A stretch of 64,000 nt of DNA from Scalesia atractyloides (lineage: Eukaryota > Streptophyta > Magnoliopsida > Asterales > Asteraceae): positions 53,520,083 through 53,584,082 of the forward strand of contig CAMTDV010000007.1 in the NCBI GenBank assembly GCA_947069175.1. The letters run 5' to 3'. Of the stretch, positions 35,390 to 45,219 are shown in pieces; within the stretch, counting starts at the first letter, position 1, and each line of letters begins with the position of its first letter. Below the pieces are notes generated by a model that saw only the letters and a list, made by a program, of their open reading frames with translations, searched no databases and had not been told where the DNA came from. The position numbers and the translations under genes are program-made.

Positions 35390-37543
35390 CGCCCCCGTCG
35401 CAACGCGGGGGGAGGGGGTGAGGGTGTAATACTAATTTAGTATAATATAAATCAAACCAACGAGTGTGTATATATACATGAAATATCAGTCGTGGACCTA
35501 GTAATCTTTCTCATAAGGATTAGAAATTGTTTATTCTTGGCTATATATTACCAAATATCAGAGTTCGGGTCATATTGGATCACATAACAAAAATATAAAA
35601 CCATTTTTTCTAGCAGAAAGTTTTCAAACCCATGTGGTAAAGCCAAAAAAAGTGAGAAACTAGACCAAACCCATCCAAAATTCAAACACCGAAAAAACTC
35701 AAATGGTTTTTAAAAACCTTTGGTTTTTGGTTCAGTATGAGCCCAAAACCAACACATGTACATCCTGAACTGACGACAATAGACTTGTGGGTGGAAGTGC
35801 TTAAAAATAAAAAGTTGCTCATTGTTAAAAAAATGAGCTAAATGTTGTTTGAACTTAATTATTAAAACCGTGTAGCTGGAAGGGTGATATAAAAATGTGT
35901 GGACTAAATGTTGTTTAAGCTTAATTGTTTAAAATGGTTAACTGGTCTATGAGTTTAATGATTAACGAGTTTAGTTAAAATAAGGCTCATTTGTTAAATT
36001 GTATAATATGGGCTTAGTTGTTTTATATTTATTAATTAGTTTATAATGGGTTAAAACATTAATATTTGTATACGTTCATATTATTATTGTATACTTTAAT
36101 ATTTTTTTTTCTCAAATATGGGCTTACATTTATTAATTCTATCCCCCCACCGCAACGCGCGCGTACGCGCGGTGTGTGGGGGGAGGGGGTAATACTAATT
36201 TAGTATAATATAAATCATACCAGTCGTGGACCTAGTAACCTTTCTTATAAGTATTAGAAATTTTTTAGTCTCAGCTCTCTATTATCAAAAACCATCTTTT
36301 TTTAGTTCAGGTCATGTTGGGTCACATGACAAAAATATAAAACCACTTTTTTTATCAAAAAGTTTTCAAACCCATATAGTAAAGCCGAAAAAGTGAGAAA
36401 CTAGACCGAACCCATCCAAAATTCAAAAACTGAGAAAACCCAAATTGTTTTTAAAAACCTTTGGTTTTTGGTTCATTATGAGCCCAAAACCGACACATGT
36501 ACATCCTTAAACCGAGAACAATAGAGTTCTGGGTGGAGGCACTTAAAAATAAAAAGTAGCTCATTGTTAAAAAAAATGTGGGCTAAATGGTGTTTGAACT
36601 TAATTATTAAAACCATGTAGCTGGAAAGGTGATATAAAAATGTGTGGACTAAATGTTGTTTAAGCTTAATTGTTTTAAATGGTTACTGTGTATATGGGTA
36701 ATGAGGCTCCTTTGTTAAATTGTATAATATGGGCTTAGTTGTTTTATATTTTTTAATTAGTTTATAATTGTTTTAGACAATAATATTTGTATACTTTCAT
36801 AATTTTTTTCTCAAATATGGGCTTAAATTTATTATTCCACCGCCCCCACCTCAACGTTGGGGGGTGTTAATACTAAATTAATTTAGTATAATATAAATCA
36901 CACCAACGAGTGTGTATATACACATGAAATATCGGTGGTGGACCTAGTAACCTTTCTCACAAAGATTAGAAATTTTTTAGCATTAACTCTGTATTACAAA
37001 ATATCATCTTTTTTAGTTCGGGTCCTGTTGGGTCACATAAAAATATAAAACTTCTTTTAGCAAAAAGTTTTCAAACCCATGTGGTAAAGCCGAAAAAAGT
37101 GAGAAACTAGACCGAACGCATCCAAAATTCAATAACCGAAAAAACCCAAACGGTTTTTAAAAACCTTTGGTTTTTGGTTCCATATGAGCCCAAAACTGAC
37201 ACATGTACATCCTTGAACCGATGACAATAGACTTGTGGGTGGAGGTGCTTAATAATAAAAGTTGCTCATTGTTAAAAATAACGTGGGCTAAATGGTGTTT
37301 GAACTTAATTATTAAAACCGTGTAGCTGGAATGGTGATATAAAAATGTGTGGACTAAATGTTGTTTAAGCTTAATTGTTTAAAATGGTTATTGGGTATAT
37401 GGGTTAATGGTTAACGAGTTTAGTTTAAAATGAGGCTCATTTGTTAAATTGTATAATACGGGCTTAGTTGTTTTACATTTATTAATTAGTTTATATTGGT
37501 TTTAAACAATAATATTTGTATACTTCAATATGTTTTTTTCTCA
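35390..37543. mobile_element. tandem array of Helitron-like units
   Basis: Three head-to-tail units of about 0.66-0.76 kb begin at about 35436, 36199 and 36877 (TTTAGTATAATATAAATCA). They are preceded by GC-rich hairpins (35390-35412, 36143-36185, about 36840-36866), each followed within about 20 bases by TAATACTAA. A GC hairpin then CTAA or CTAG is the 3' signature of Helitrons, which replicate by rolling circle and can leave head-to-tail copies. No Rep/helicase gene is present, so this would be a non-autonomous relative. The third unit fades at about 37543. Confidence 0.45.
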
Positions 37544-37781
37544 AAGGTCGACGTTAAAATTTCATAAGGCCAGATTTAAATATTTATAGGGTTGGTGCCA
37601 AAATTTCGCGAGAGTTGCTCGAGATGGAGGTCGAATCCTATCCTCATTAGTACGTTAATGCGAAGGATCATAATATAAAACACATATTTTCTAAAAAGAG
37701 TCATTAAGATTCTTTCTGGTTGACATGTGACATCCACTAACGTAAGTTGATTTTGATCTTGCTAGTGATGCATGGAATTTT

Positions 37782-38368
37782 TGTAACACATGGTCTCTCT
37801 TACCAATCACTATTGTCTGATTTGGCCATAAAGAGTCTATGCATTTGTTTTGCATTGTTCGAGTGGAGACTTCTCAGGAGATCACCCGTTATAGTACTAC
37901 TTGGTTACACTTAGTTGTGAAGTTTTCCTCTCATCCTTAATCATTAGACCCAAAACGCAATGGTGATATTTAAGGTCTTGTATTGGTTGTGAAGTCGACA
38001 TCTCTTTTTTCCACAACCAATGTGAGATTTGCCTAGGGTGTTACAGTCACCCCCTATGGACTTAGCGTACTCAATGACGTTTACCCCACCATGATGTGGG
38101 ATTTTGTTAAAGTATCCCCTTAACAATCCATCATCCTCGATGAGGTTTTCCCCACCATCCCAAATGACACAAGAGTGACTCTCATAGTAACCTATATTAT
38201 TCACCTTTCCTTACAAGATGCTCACATATTTGTTTTCGGATACTCAAGTAGAAATGTCTTAAGAGGTCACTCATGATGATACTACTCTCCCTTTGAGAAC
38301 TGTTATTCCTTATAAACCCCAAATCTCTCATATCCATGATAGATGTGTGATTTGCTTAGGGTGTTACA
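37782..38368 (-). mobile_element. Cassandra-like TRIM, copy A (no primer site)
   Basis: Minus-strand LTRs at 38368-38182 and 38045-37782 start TGTAACACCCTA and flank a short internal stretch. The lower LTR contains the rc of CAGGAGATCACCC then TAGTACTACTT, matching the complement of the conserved 3' part of plant 5S rRNA (GGGTGACCTCCTGGGAAGTC region with AGTAGTAC). Cassandra elements are tiny non-coding retrotransposons whose LTRs carry such 5S-like RNA polymerase III promoter sequence. Compared with copy B this copy has lost about 24 bp containing the primer-binding site. Confidence 0.75.
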
Positions 38369-38715
38369 ATTTAAAATATGCAATCAGATACATAAAAAAT
38401 AAATCAACTCTGCGAATATGATACCCCAATCTACGCAAATATGACACCCATACATTGTAGGGTTTGATTGTAGTGAAGATTATCTAGATCTTTGATGAAA
38501 ATTTAGTTTGCAATTCAACAATGTAAATGGAACCGAACAAAATGTTGATCCTATTTGAAAGCTAGACGGGTTATTCCGTGATTAATAACAATTAGGAATT
38601 TACACCCAAAGTGGTATCAAAGCTTTGAATAAAAAATATAGGGTCTAACATAAAAAACAATTTACACCCAAAGCTTCACAAACTAAGAAAGAATTATTGT
38701 CATTGGTGTATACTG
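38369..38715 (+). repeat. Copia LTR and primer-binding site
   Basis: Non-coding LTR-like sequence passes without a break through GATGAAAATTTAGTTTGC (38494-38511) and on to TGGTATCAAAGC (near 38612), the initiator-tRNA-type primer site, followed by a leader to the gag start at 38716. This copy holds both halves of the LTR that are split between 4386 and 39668 elsewhere. The left LTR edge is not defined because the TRIM adjoins it. Confidence 0.6.
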
Positions 38716-38906
38716 ATGAGGGTAGTTTATGAATCTCAAGATCTATGGGATATTGTAGAGTATTGTTTTGAAGAACCAAATGAAGAGAATGAATTTACAA
38801 AAGAACAAATCAGCAAAAAAAATAAAGAGCAAAAGCAGAGAGATAAAAACACAATCTTCGTAAACCATCAAGTCCTAGAAGAAGTTATATTTGAAAGAAT
38901 ATCCTG
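38716..38906 (+). pseudogene. Copia gag fragment, second copy
   Basis: The frame starts MRVVYESQDLWDIVEY and continues to LEEVIFERIS, nearly identical to the minus-strand copy at 4176-3961. At about 38906 gag stops and TRIM-flanking sequence (GCATGGAATTTT) begins, giving a false C-terminus. UBN2-type Gag would bind element RNA in particles. Non-functional fragment. Confidence 0.7.
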
Positions 38907-38917
38907 CATGGAATTTT

Positions 38918-39529
38918 TGTAACACATGGTCTCTCTTACCAATCACTATTGTCCGATTTGGCCAAAAAGAGTCTACGGATTGTTTTGTGTTGTTCGAGTG
39001 GAGACTTCTCAGGAGATCACCCGTTATAGTACTACTTGATTACACTTAGTTGTGAAGTTTTCCTCTCATCCTTAACCATTAGACCCAAAACGAAATGGTG
39101 ATATTTAAGGTCTTGTATTGGTTATGAAGTCAACATCTCTTTTTTCCACAACCAATGTGAGATTTGCCTAGGGTGTTACAGTCACCCCCTATGGAGTTAA
39201 TGTACTCAATGATGTTTACCCCACCATGATGTGGGATTTTGTTAAAGTATCCCCTTATCAACCCATCATCCTCGATGAAGTTTTCCCCACCATCCCAAAT
39301 GACACAAGAATGACTCTGATACCATCTGTTTCAACTGAACCCTCATAGTAACCTATATTATTCATTTTTCCTTACAAGATGCTCACATATTTGTTTTCGG
39401 TTACCCAAGTAGAAATGTCTTAAGAGGTCACTCTTGATGATACTACTCTCCCTTTGAGAACTGTTATTCCTTATAAACCCCAAATCTCTCCTATCCATGA
39501 TAGATGTGTGATTTGCTTAGGGTGTTACA
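38918..39529 (-). mobile_element. Cassandra-like TRIM, copy B
   Basis: Minus-strand layout: 5' LTR 39529-39327 (TGTAACACCCTA to TTGAAACA), primer site rc of GACTCTGATACCA (39312-39324, tRNA-Met type TGGTATCAGAGTC), internal region of about 130 bp, polypurine tract ATAGGGGGTGAC near 39181-39193, and 3' LTR 39180-38918. Both LTRs contain a 5S-like segment: AGAGTAGTATC with AGAGTGACCTC in one, and GTAGTACTATAACGGGTGA with TCTCCTGAGAAGTC in the other. The LTRs differ in length (203 and 263 bp) and sequence, so the element is old or recombined. No coding capacity, as expected. Confidence 0.78.
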
Positions 39530-39668
39530 ATTTAAAATATGCAATCAGATACATAAAAAATAAATCAACTCTATGCGAATATGATACCCCAAATCTACGC
39601 AAATATGACACCCATACATTGTAGGGTTTGATTGTATTGAAGATTATCTAGATCTTTGATGAAAATTT
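39530..39668 (+). repeat. left half of Copia LTR ending at the Gypsy junction
   Basis: It matches 38369-38505 up to GATGAAAATTT and then changes abruptly to AATTGGCTCG of Gypsy integrase at 39669. The missing right half (TAGTTTGC onward) is at 4386 on the other strand. Confidence 0.75.
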
Positions 39669-39943
39669 AATTGGCTCGTATCCAGACAGATGAAGTCATT
39701 TGTCGTCATGGTATATCCATGGACATCATTTCTAACCGTGATGGTCATTTCACATCGTGTCTTTGGCAAAGTTTTCATAAAGCTCTTGGTACACATCTTA
39801 ATTTTAGTATGCTTTCCATCCTCAATCCGACGGTCAAACAAAGTGTACCATCCAAACTCTAGAAGATATGTTTCATTCTTGCGTAATCAGTTTTGGAGGC
39901 AACTGGGATATGCAACTTGCCTTTGATCAAATTCTCGTGCAAT
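39669..39943 (+). pseudogene. Gypsy integrase core fragment, copy 1
   Basis: The frame reads LARIQTDEVICRHGISMDII, then SNRDGHFTSCLWQSF and LGTHLNFSM, corresponding to the integrase core after its first catalytic aspartate; the D of NRDGHF is the second catalytic residue. A frameshift follows. It ends at the duplication boundary at 39943, and the preserved continuation is in copy 2. Its first residues continue exactly where the minus-strand integrase at 4387 stops. Confidence 0.8.
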
Positions 39944-40076
39944 GAGTTAATGTACTCAATGATGTTTACCCCACCATGATGTGGGATTTTGTCAAAGTAT
40001 CCCCTTAACAACCCATCATCCTCGATGAGGTTTTCCCCACCATCCCAAATGACACAAGAGTGACTCTGATACCATC

Positions 40077-40279
40077 TGTTTCAACTGAACCCTCATAGTA
40101 ACCTATATTATTCACTTTTCCTTACAAGATGCTCACATATTTGTTTTTGGTTACCCAAGTAGAAATGTCTTAAGAGGTCACTCATGATGATACTACTCTC
40201 CCTTTGAGAACTGTTATTCCTTATAAACCCCAAATCTCTCCTATCCATGATAGATGTGTGATTTGCTTAGGGTGTTACA
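40077..40279 (-). repeat. Cassandra-like TRIM LTR, copy C (partial element)
   Basis: A duplicate of the 39327-39529 LTR with the primer site at 40062-40074 and internal sequence down to 39944. The second LTR is absent because the tandem duplication did not include it. The 5S-like stretch is present. Confidence 0.75.
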
Positions 40280-40418
40280 ATTTAAAATATGCAATCAGAT
40301 ACATAAAAAATAAATCAACTCTATGCGAATATGATACCCCAAATCTACGCAAATATGACACCCATACATTGTAGGGTTTGATTGTATTGAAGATTATCTA
40401 GATCTTTGATGAAAATTT

Positions 40419-41350
40419 AATTGGCTCGTATCCAGACAGATGAAGTCATTTGTCGTCATGGTATACCCATGGACATCATTTCTAACCGTGATGGTCATTT
40501 CACATCGTGTCTTTGACAAACTTTTCATAAAGCTCTTGGTACACATCTTAACTTTAGTATGCTTTCCATCCTCAATCCGACGGTCAAACAGAGTGTACCA
40601 TCCAAACTCTAGAAGATATGTTTCATTCTTGCGTAATCAGTTTTGGAGGCAACTGGGATATGCACTTGCCTTTGATCAAATTCTCGTGCAATAACAGTTA
40701 CCACGCGAGTATTCAAATAGCACCATTCGAAGCATTATATGGTCGTAAGTGTCGTTCGCCTATTTGTTGGCACGAGATTGGGGAAGCTCAAATTACCGGT
40801 CTCGAGCTTATACAAGAGAAAAGGGACAAGATCTTACAGATTCGAGACAACTTGCTCAAAGCCAGAAGCCGACAAAAGTGTTACGCTGACAAGCGATGCA
40901 AACCTTTGGAATTCGACAATGGTGACTTTGTACTTCTCAAGGTATCGCCTTGGAAGGGTGTAGTTCGTTTTGGTAAGAAGGGAAAAACTCACTCCTCACT
41001 ATATAGGTCCTTTCAAAATTCTCGAAAGGATTGGCAAGGTAGCGTACCGACTGGACCTACCTCAAGAACTCAACAATGTCCATCCTAGGTTCCACGTCTC
41101 AAACTTGAAGAAATGTTTAGCTAAAGAAGGACTTCAAGTCCCACTCGAAGATCTTCAAATCAACGAGACTCTCCACTTCATGGAGAAACCTGTCGAGATC
41201 ATGGATCGAAGCACCAAGCAATTGAGGCGCAATCGAATTCCCATAGTCAAGGTTCGATGGGAAGGAAAACGTGGCGCTGAGTTTACTTGGGAACTCGAAA
41301 GTGATATGAAGACTAAGTACCCACATCAGTTCGTTACACCTTCCTCTTGA
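40419..41350 (+). pseudogene. Gypsy integrase core, C-terminus and chromodomain
   Basis: After a second copy of the LARI-QTDEV and RDGHF segment, text continues in the next frame with APFEALYGRKCRSPICWHE (about 40720-40780), ARSRQKCYADKRCKPLEF, WKGVVRFGKKGK, then in the 126-codon frame at 40970-41350 with HYIGPFKILERIGKVAYRL, FHVSNLKKCL and KVRWEGKRGAEFTWE. The last part is the chromodomain-like tail of Tekay/Del chromoviruses, which is thought to steer integration to heterochromatin. Two frameshifts at least (about 40640 and 40980). The frame ends 24 bp before the polypurine tract. Confidence 0.9.
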
Positions 41351-41374
41351 ATAAATTTCGGGACAAAATTTCCT

Positions 41375-41387
41375 AAAGCAGGGGAGA
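41375..41387 (+). other. Gypsy polypurine tract
   Basis: AAAGCAGGGGAGA directly precedes the LTR start at 41389, marking this as the 3' LTR of the plus-strand element. Confidence 0.8.
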
Positions 41388-41388
41388 C

Positions 41389-42920
41389 TATAATGCCTCG
41401 CTTTTAGTAACTTTCCTCATTTAGAAAGTTTGTCATGTATTCTATTCTTGGAAACTTGTATTCCCTTGTAATCGTATTTCTTTTCCAATCATTGTAATCC
41501 GAGGCTTTGATCGTAACAAAACTTGATCATTTACCTGAATTATACGTCGATTATACATACTTGTCATACATTCGAATTGTATACGTGCAAACTCAATACA
41601 TTCCTCTCTCACGCAAACTCATACTTGTTTTACATACAATCAGTCGTAAACACTTGTTCTAATATTTATTATACGTGCCAATACTTGTACATACATTCTC
41701 GATACTCGAATCATACTTATATCCATTGTGCATACTTAAAAACATGTTAAATACTAAAGTTTATGCATGTAATGATAACTTACAAGAAGTTTAGGGGTTA
41801 AATTGTGAATATTCAAACTTCAAACGAATATAGAGGCGCCACGCTATGCGACGCCTTCCCCCTTTTGGCTACGCGTAACGCGAATCCCCATAATCCGCAG
41901 AAGGTGGTTTTCAGCTCTTGCATTGGCCATCTTCTCCTTCCCAATCACCATTCAAGCTCATAAACACAAAACCCTACCTCCTCTCTATATAAACAAGCCT
42001 CCATTCATCCATTTTCACTTTCCAAACTCATCAGCACTCTTAAATCAGTTGCAAACATCAGAAAAGTCAGATTGTTCTAAGTACCAAAGTGAGCACTTTA
42101 CTTCATTTTCTTCACCTTTTCTTCACCAATTCTTCCCCTACGAAGCTTGGAACACCTCTAGGATTGTTACCATCGGTTTACCATGGTAAACCAACGTGGA
42201 ATATCACCATTTTGCGGTCCAAACTTTCTATCCCGAAGGAATACTTTGTTAAACTTTTATAAAACATTGTTTTCTTCTTCAAATCTTGTGCCTACTTGTT
42301 CTTGAACTTATCTAAGGTTATGACACTTGTTAGGAGTGGATTATTATGAGTTTAAGAGGTGCAATCACCTCTAAACTTTCTATTTTATTAGGGTTTATCC
42401 AACCCACAAGTGTTGAAACCATCCAAGCTTGCTATAGCTCTTATGGCAAGACTTGTGTTTTGGTAAATGTGTGAATACTTGGAAGCCTTGGCTATCCTAA
42501 TCTCATAACCACTGCATCACTTGATGTTTTCTATGTTTAAGCAACTAAAACTTGTACAACTTTCATTTGAGTAACAAGGCTACGACATGTCCCCAAGCGT
42601 TGTCATGTTCGGGATGCACGCACCTAGCTTGCTTACTTGGTTGTTCATAGTTTTAGTTAAGTACTTTGCTTTTCATTCATTACCATCCAAATCATCCTTG
42701 TGATGATTTGTGCATTGGTGAATCATACAATGAGGTTAATCCTCCACGCTTAACTTACATGACAATCTATGAATATACTTGTAATGTTTCCTTGTAATGT
42801 ACTTAACAATGATTATATATGAATGAAATCGATTTTGAATTAAAAATTGTCACATTAGTGTTATGAAGTCTCGAGCGTTCGTCTCACTCCGATAATTCCG
42901 CCATCGGTTGCAGTGTTATA
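41389..42920 (+). repeat. Tekay-like Gypsy 3' LTR
   Basis: It runs from TATAATGCCTCG to GCAGTGTTATA, 1,532 bp, and matches the reverse of 10863-13350 at both ends. The TATA box is TATATAAA at 41986-41993, followed by AACAAGCCTCCATTC as in the other copy. A GC-rich block with GCGACGCC and GCTACGCGTAACGCG lies at 41832-41882. Relative to the other LTR, about 0.95 kb is missing near 42776. Frames at 41523-41750 and 41923-42189 lie inside the LTR and are not genes. Confidence 0.88.
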
Positions 42921-43201
42921 CTTTTTGAATCTACATTTGCTATTTTTAATGTAAAATGAGAGAAAGAGAAATATAAGAACATGGGGCAATATTCTACTAT
43001 AAAAGAAAATTAGAGATAAAGAAAGAAAATTGATGTAACTTTTAAAAAGAAGAGAGAGATAATGATTTGAAATTGAGAGTAAAAGACTATATTACCCTTT
43101 TGATTTAGTTTTAATATAGCTAATGTGTTAAAATCTTATTGAATTATAAGAGGTCCCATGGTTCTTACAACTTGTAGTGGTTCCTCTATGAACCTAATCT
43201 T
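42921..43201. mobile_element. element C, second copy (inverted, truncated)
   Basis: The reverse complement of this stretch aligns with 15378-15630 from the terminus TAAGATT inward, sharing ACCACTACA-GTTGTAAGAACCAT and AAAAGTTACATC-type text. It is cut at the Gypsy LTR end at 42920. Confidence 0.65.
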
Positions 43202-43218
43202 ATATATATATGTATATA

Positions 43219-43497
43219 GGGTATGGATCCTAAGAGAAGTCCACCCTATTTAAGAAAATTGATAAATATTCTGGACCACACATTTACCTAAGCTTTTCGA
43301 AATATACACATATATATAGAAAATTAACTATATACATATATGTATATTGTCAAATCTTGAATTATACACACATATATATAGTCAATTTTAGATTATACAT
43401 ATGTGTATATTATGAAAAGCTTAGGGAAAATGTGTGATCTAGAATGCTTCTCAAGTTTCTCAATTAGCTTAGTGTTTCTCACACGATCCTAACCCTA
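43219..43497. mobile_element. element B, second copy (inverted)
   Basis: The reverse complement matches 15122-15339 at both ends (AGGGTTAGGATC, CACACATTTTCCCTAAGC). The interior is longer by an extra pair of TATACACATATATATAG-like words. It is bounded by TA-rich tracts. Confidence 0.7.
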
Positions 43498-43520
43498 TAC
43501 ATATATACACACACATATAT

Positions 43521-43835
43521 AGGGCTGGTTCAAATGAGAATCACCACGAGTTATGAGATCCGTGAGAACTTTTTTTCCCGCGCGAGTTGGCTAAATTTTT
43601 TTTGCACAAACGTATATGAAAATATTATAAACACATCTGTTAAAAAAGTAAAAAAAATTGTCAAGTCGGTAGTTTTGACTGATGCAAGTTTTTTTACGTG
43701 ATGGTGTACATTTTGTACGAATGTAAATATTTTTTTACGCCTCATGTAAACGTGGGTATGAGATATTTTTTAGAAACAAATGATTTTTTATGACTTTTGA
43801 AAAAACAAATTCAGAAAAATCTTTTGCATGTCTAT
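43521..43835. mobile_element. element A, second copy (inverted, truncated)
   Basis: Starts AGGGCTGGTTCAAATGAG and runs as the reverse complement of 14770-15089, through CCCGCGCGAGTTGG and GACTGATGCAAGTTTTTT. The terminal 45 bp present at 14728 is missing at 43835. Confidence 0.65.
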
Positions 43836-43955
43836 ATATATATAAATTCGAAAAAATCTCATCCTAAGTGAACGTCGCAAGTTAGACGTACTATTTTATA
43901 ATTAGTATGATTAAAAACACATTATGTATGGCAATAATTATATATATATATATAT

Positions 43956-44070
43956 AGGGTGAGGTTTTAGAGTGAACACTAGTGTATTTGCGAACAGAGC
44001 GAACTAATTCTGGTCAGGATTTGTTCACTCAGTTCGCAAATACACAAGTGTTCACTCTTGAACCTAATCT
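43956..44070. mobile_element. short hairpin element E
   Basis: About 115 bp between two TA tracts. Left arm GAGTGAACACTAGTGTATTT and right arm AAATACACAAGTGTTCACTC are reverse complements with one mismatch, and pairing continues inward through GCGAAC. The ends AGGGTGAGGTTTT and ACCTAATCT relate it to the longer element at 28895-29655. Confidence 0.75.
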
Positions 44071-44094
44071 TATATATATATATATATATATATA

Positions 44095-44509
44095 GGAGTT
44101 ATCTTGAGAACGCTAAATATTGCGAAAACCGTGAGAATAAATGAAAAAATCAATAAAAACCAAATTTTTAATGCAAACCTCATTATAACTAAATAAACAT
44201 GAAAAAAAATTACAACATAAAATAATTCATTTCTTCTCTCAAACTCACTCTTATTAGATTTTTTACACATGTATAAATATAACAAATTTACACATGTGTA
44301 AATGGCAAACTTGCACATTTGTAAATTTTCTTTATTTACAAATTCACCTTAATTTAAATGTGTAAATTTAATTATAATATTGTATTCAAATAATAATGAT
44401 AAATATAAAAAGAATTTTCTAAATTCGAATTGTTTTTAACCAAGTTCTCGTCGTTTTTTATTCGTTTTCACACTTCTCACAATATATTGTTCTCATTTAA
44501 ACATTCCTA
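44095..44509. mobile_element. MITE-like element D, copy 2
   Basis: Same ends and interior as 18650-19060 (TTGAGAACGCTAAATATT at left; AATATATTGTTCTCATTT at right), including ACACATGTGTAAATGGCAAAC. (TA)n lies on both sides. Confidence 0.75.
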
Positions 44510-44533
44510 TATATATATATATATATATATATA

Positions 44534-45159
44534 GGAGTGAGAAGACCGTGAGAACATCAAAAATCATTTTTAATACAATCATCATTTTAATTAAAATACA
44601 ACATCAAAAAGAAATTACAACATCAAATAATTCATTTCTCCTCTCAAAATCACTCTTATTAGATTTTTTTACACATGTGTAAATGGCAAACTACACATGT
44701 ATAAATTTTCATTTTTTCCGAATTCACGTAAATTTAAATGTATAAATTAAATTTCTAGAATTGTATTCGAGAACCCTGAGAACGAATAAAAAACCACTAG
44801 AACTTGGTCAAGAACAAGTGAAATTCAAAATTTCTTTGTACACTTGTCATTATTATTCGAATACGATTCAGAAATTTAATTAAAACAGTTAAATTTATGG
44901 GAATTCGGAAATAAAGAAAATTTACACATGTGTAAATTTGCCATTTACACATGTGTAATTTTTTTTATATTTACACATGTGTAAAAAATCTAATAAGAGT
45001 GATTTTGAGAGGAGAAATGAATTATTTGAATTTGTAGTTTTTTTTTTTTTGATATTGTATTCTAATTAAAATGATGATTGTATTAAAAATGGTTTTGATT
45101 GGTTTTGTCACTCGTTCTCACGGTTCTCGCAATATTTAGCGTTCTCAAGATAACCCTCC
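44534..45159. mobile_element. element D, head-to-head foldback pair
   Basis: The left arm (about 44545-44790) and the right arm (about 44840-45130) are inverted copies of each other: TCTCCTCTCAAAATCACTCT at left against AGAGTGATTTTGAGAGGAGA at right, with ACACATGTGTAAAT words in both. The right end is a standard D terminus (GCGTTCTCAAGATAACCCTCC region). Probably one D element inserted in, or recombined with, another. A transcript would fold into a long hairpin. Confidence 0.7.
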
Positions 45160-45219
45160 AATATATATATTATATATGTGTATATATATATCTATATAAA
45201 TATATATATGTATATATAT

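Larger units (their letters stand above)
39194..40692. repeat. 750-bp tandem duplication across a breakpoint
   Basis: Copy 1 (39194-39943) and copy 2 (39944-40692) run from GAGTTAATGTACTCAATG to TTGATCAAATTCTCGTGCAAT. Each contains part of the TRIM, the left half of the Copia LTR, the Copia/Gypsy junction and about 275 bp of integrase. Differences are few (roughly 98 percent identity by eye), so the duplication is younger than the junction it contains. Confidence 0.9.

Noticed and set aside
37560..37781. GGTCGAATCC near 37629, like a tRNA B box, suggesting a SINE
   Set aside because: One base of the consensus is missing, no convincing A box at the right distance, and no poly(A) end.
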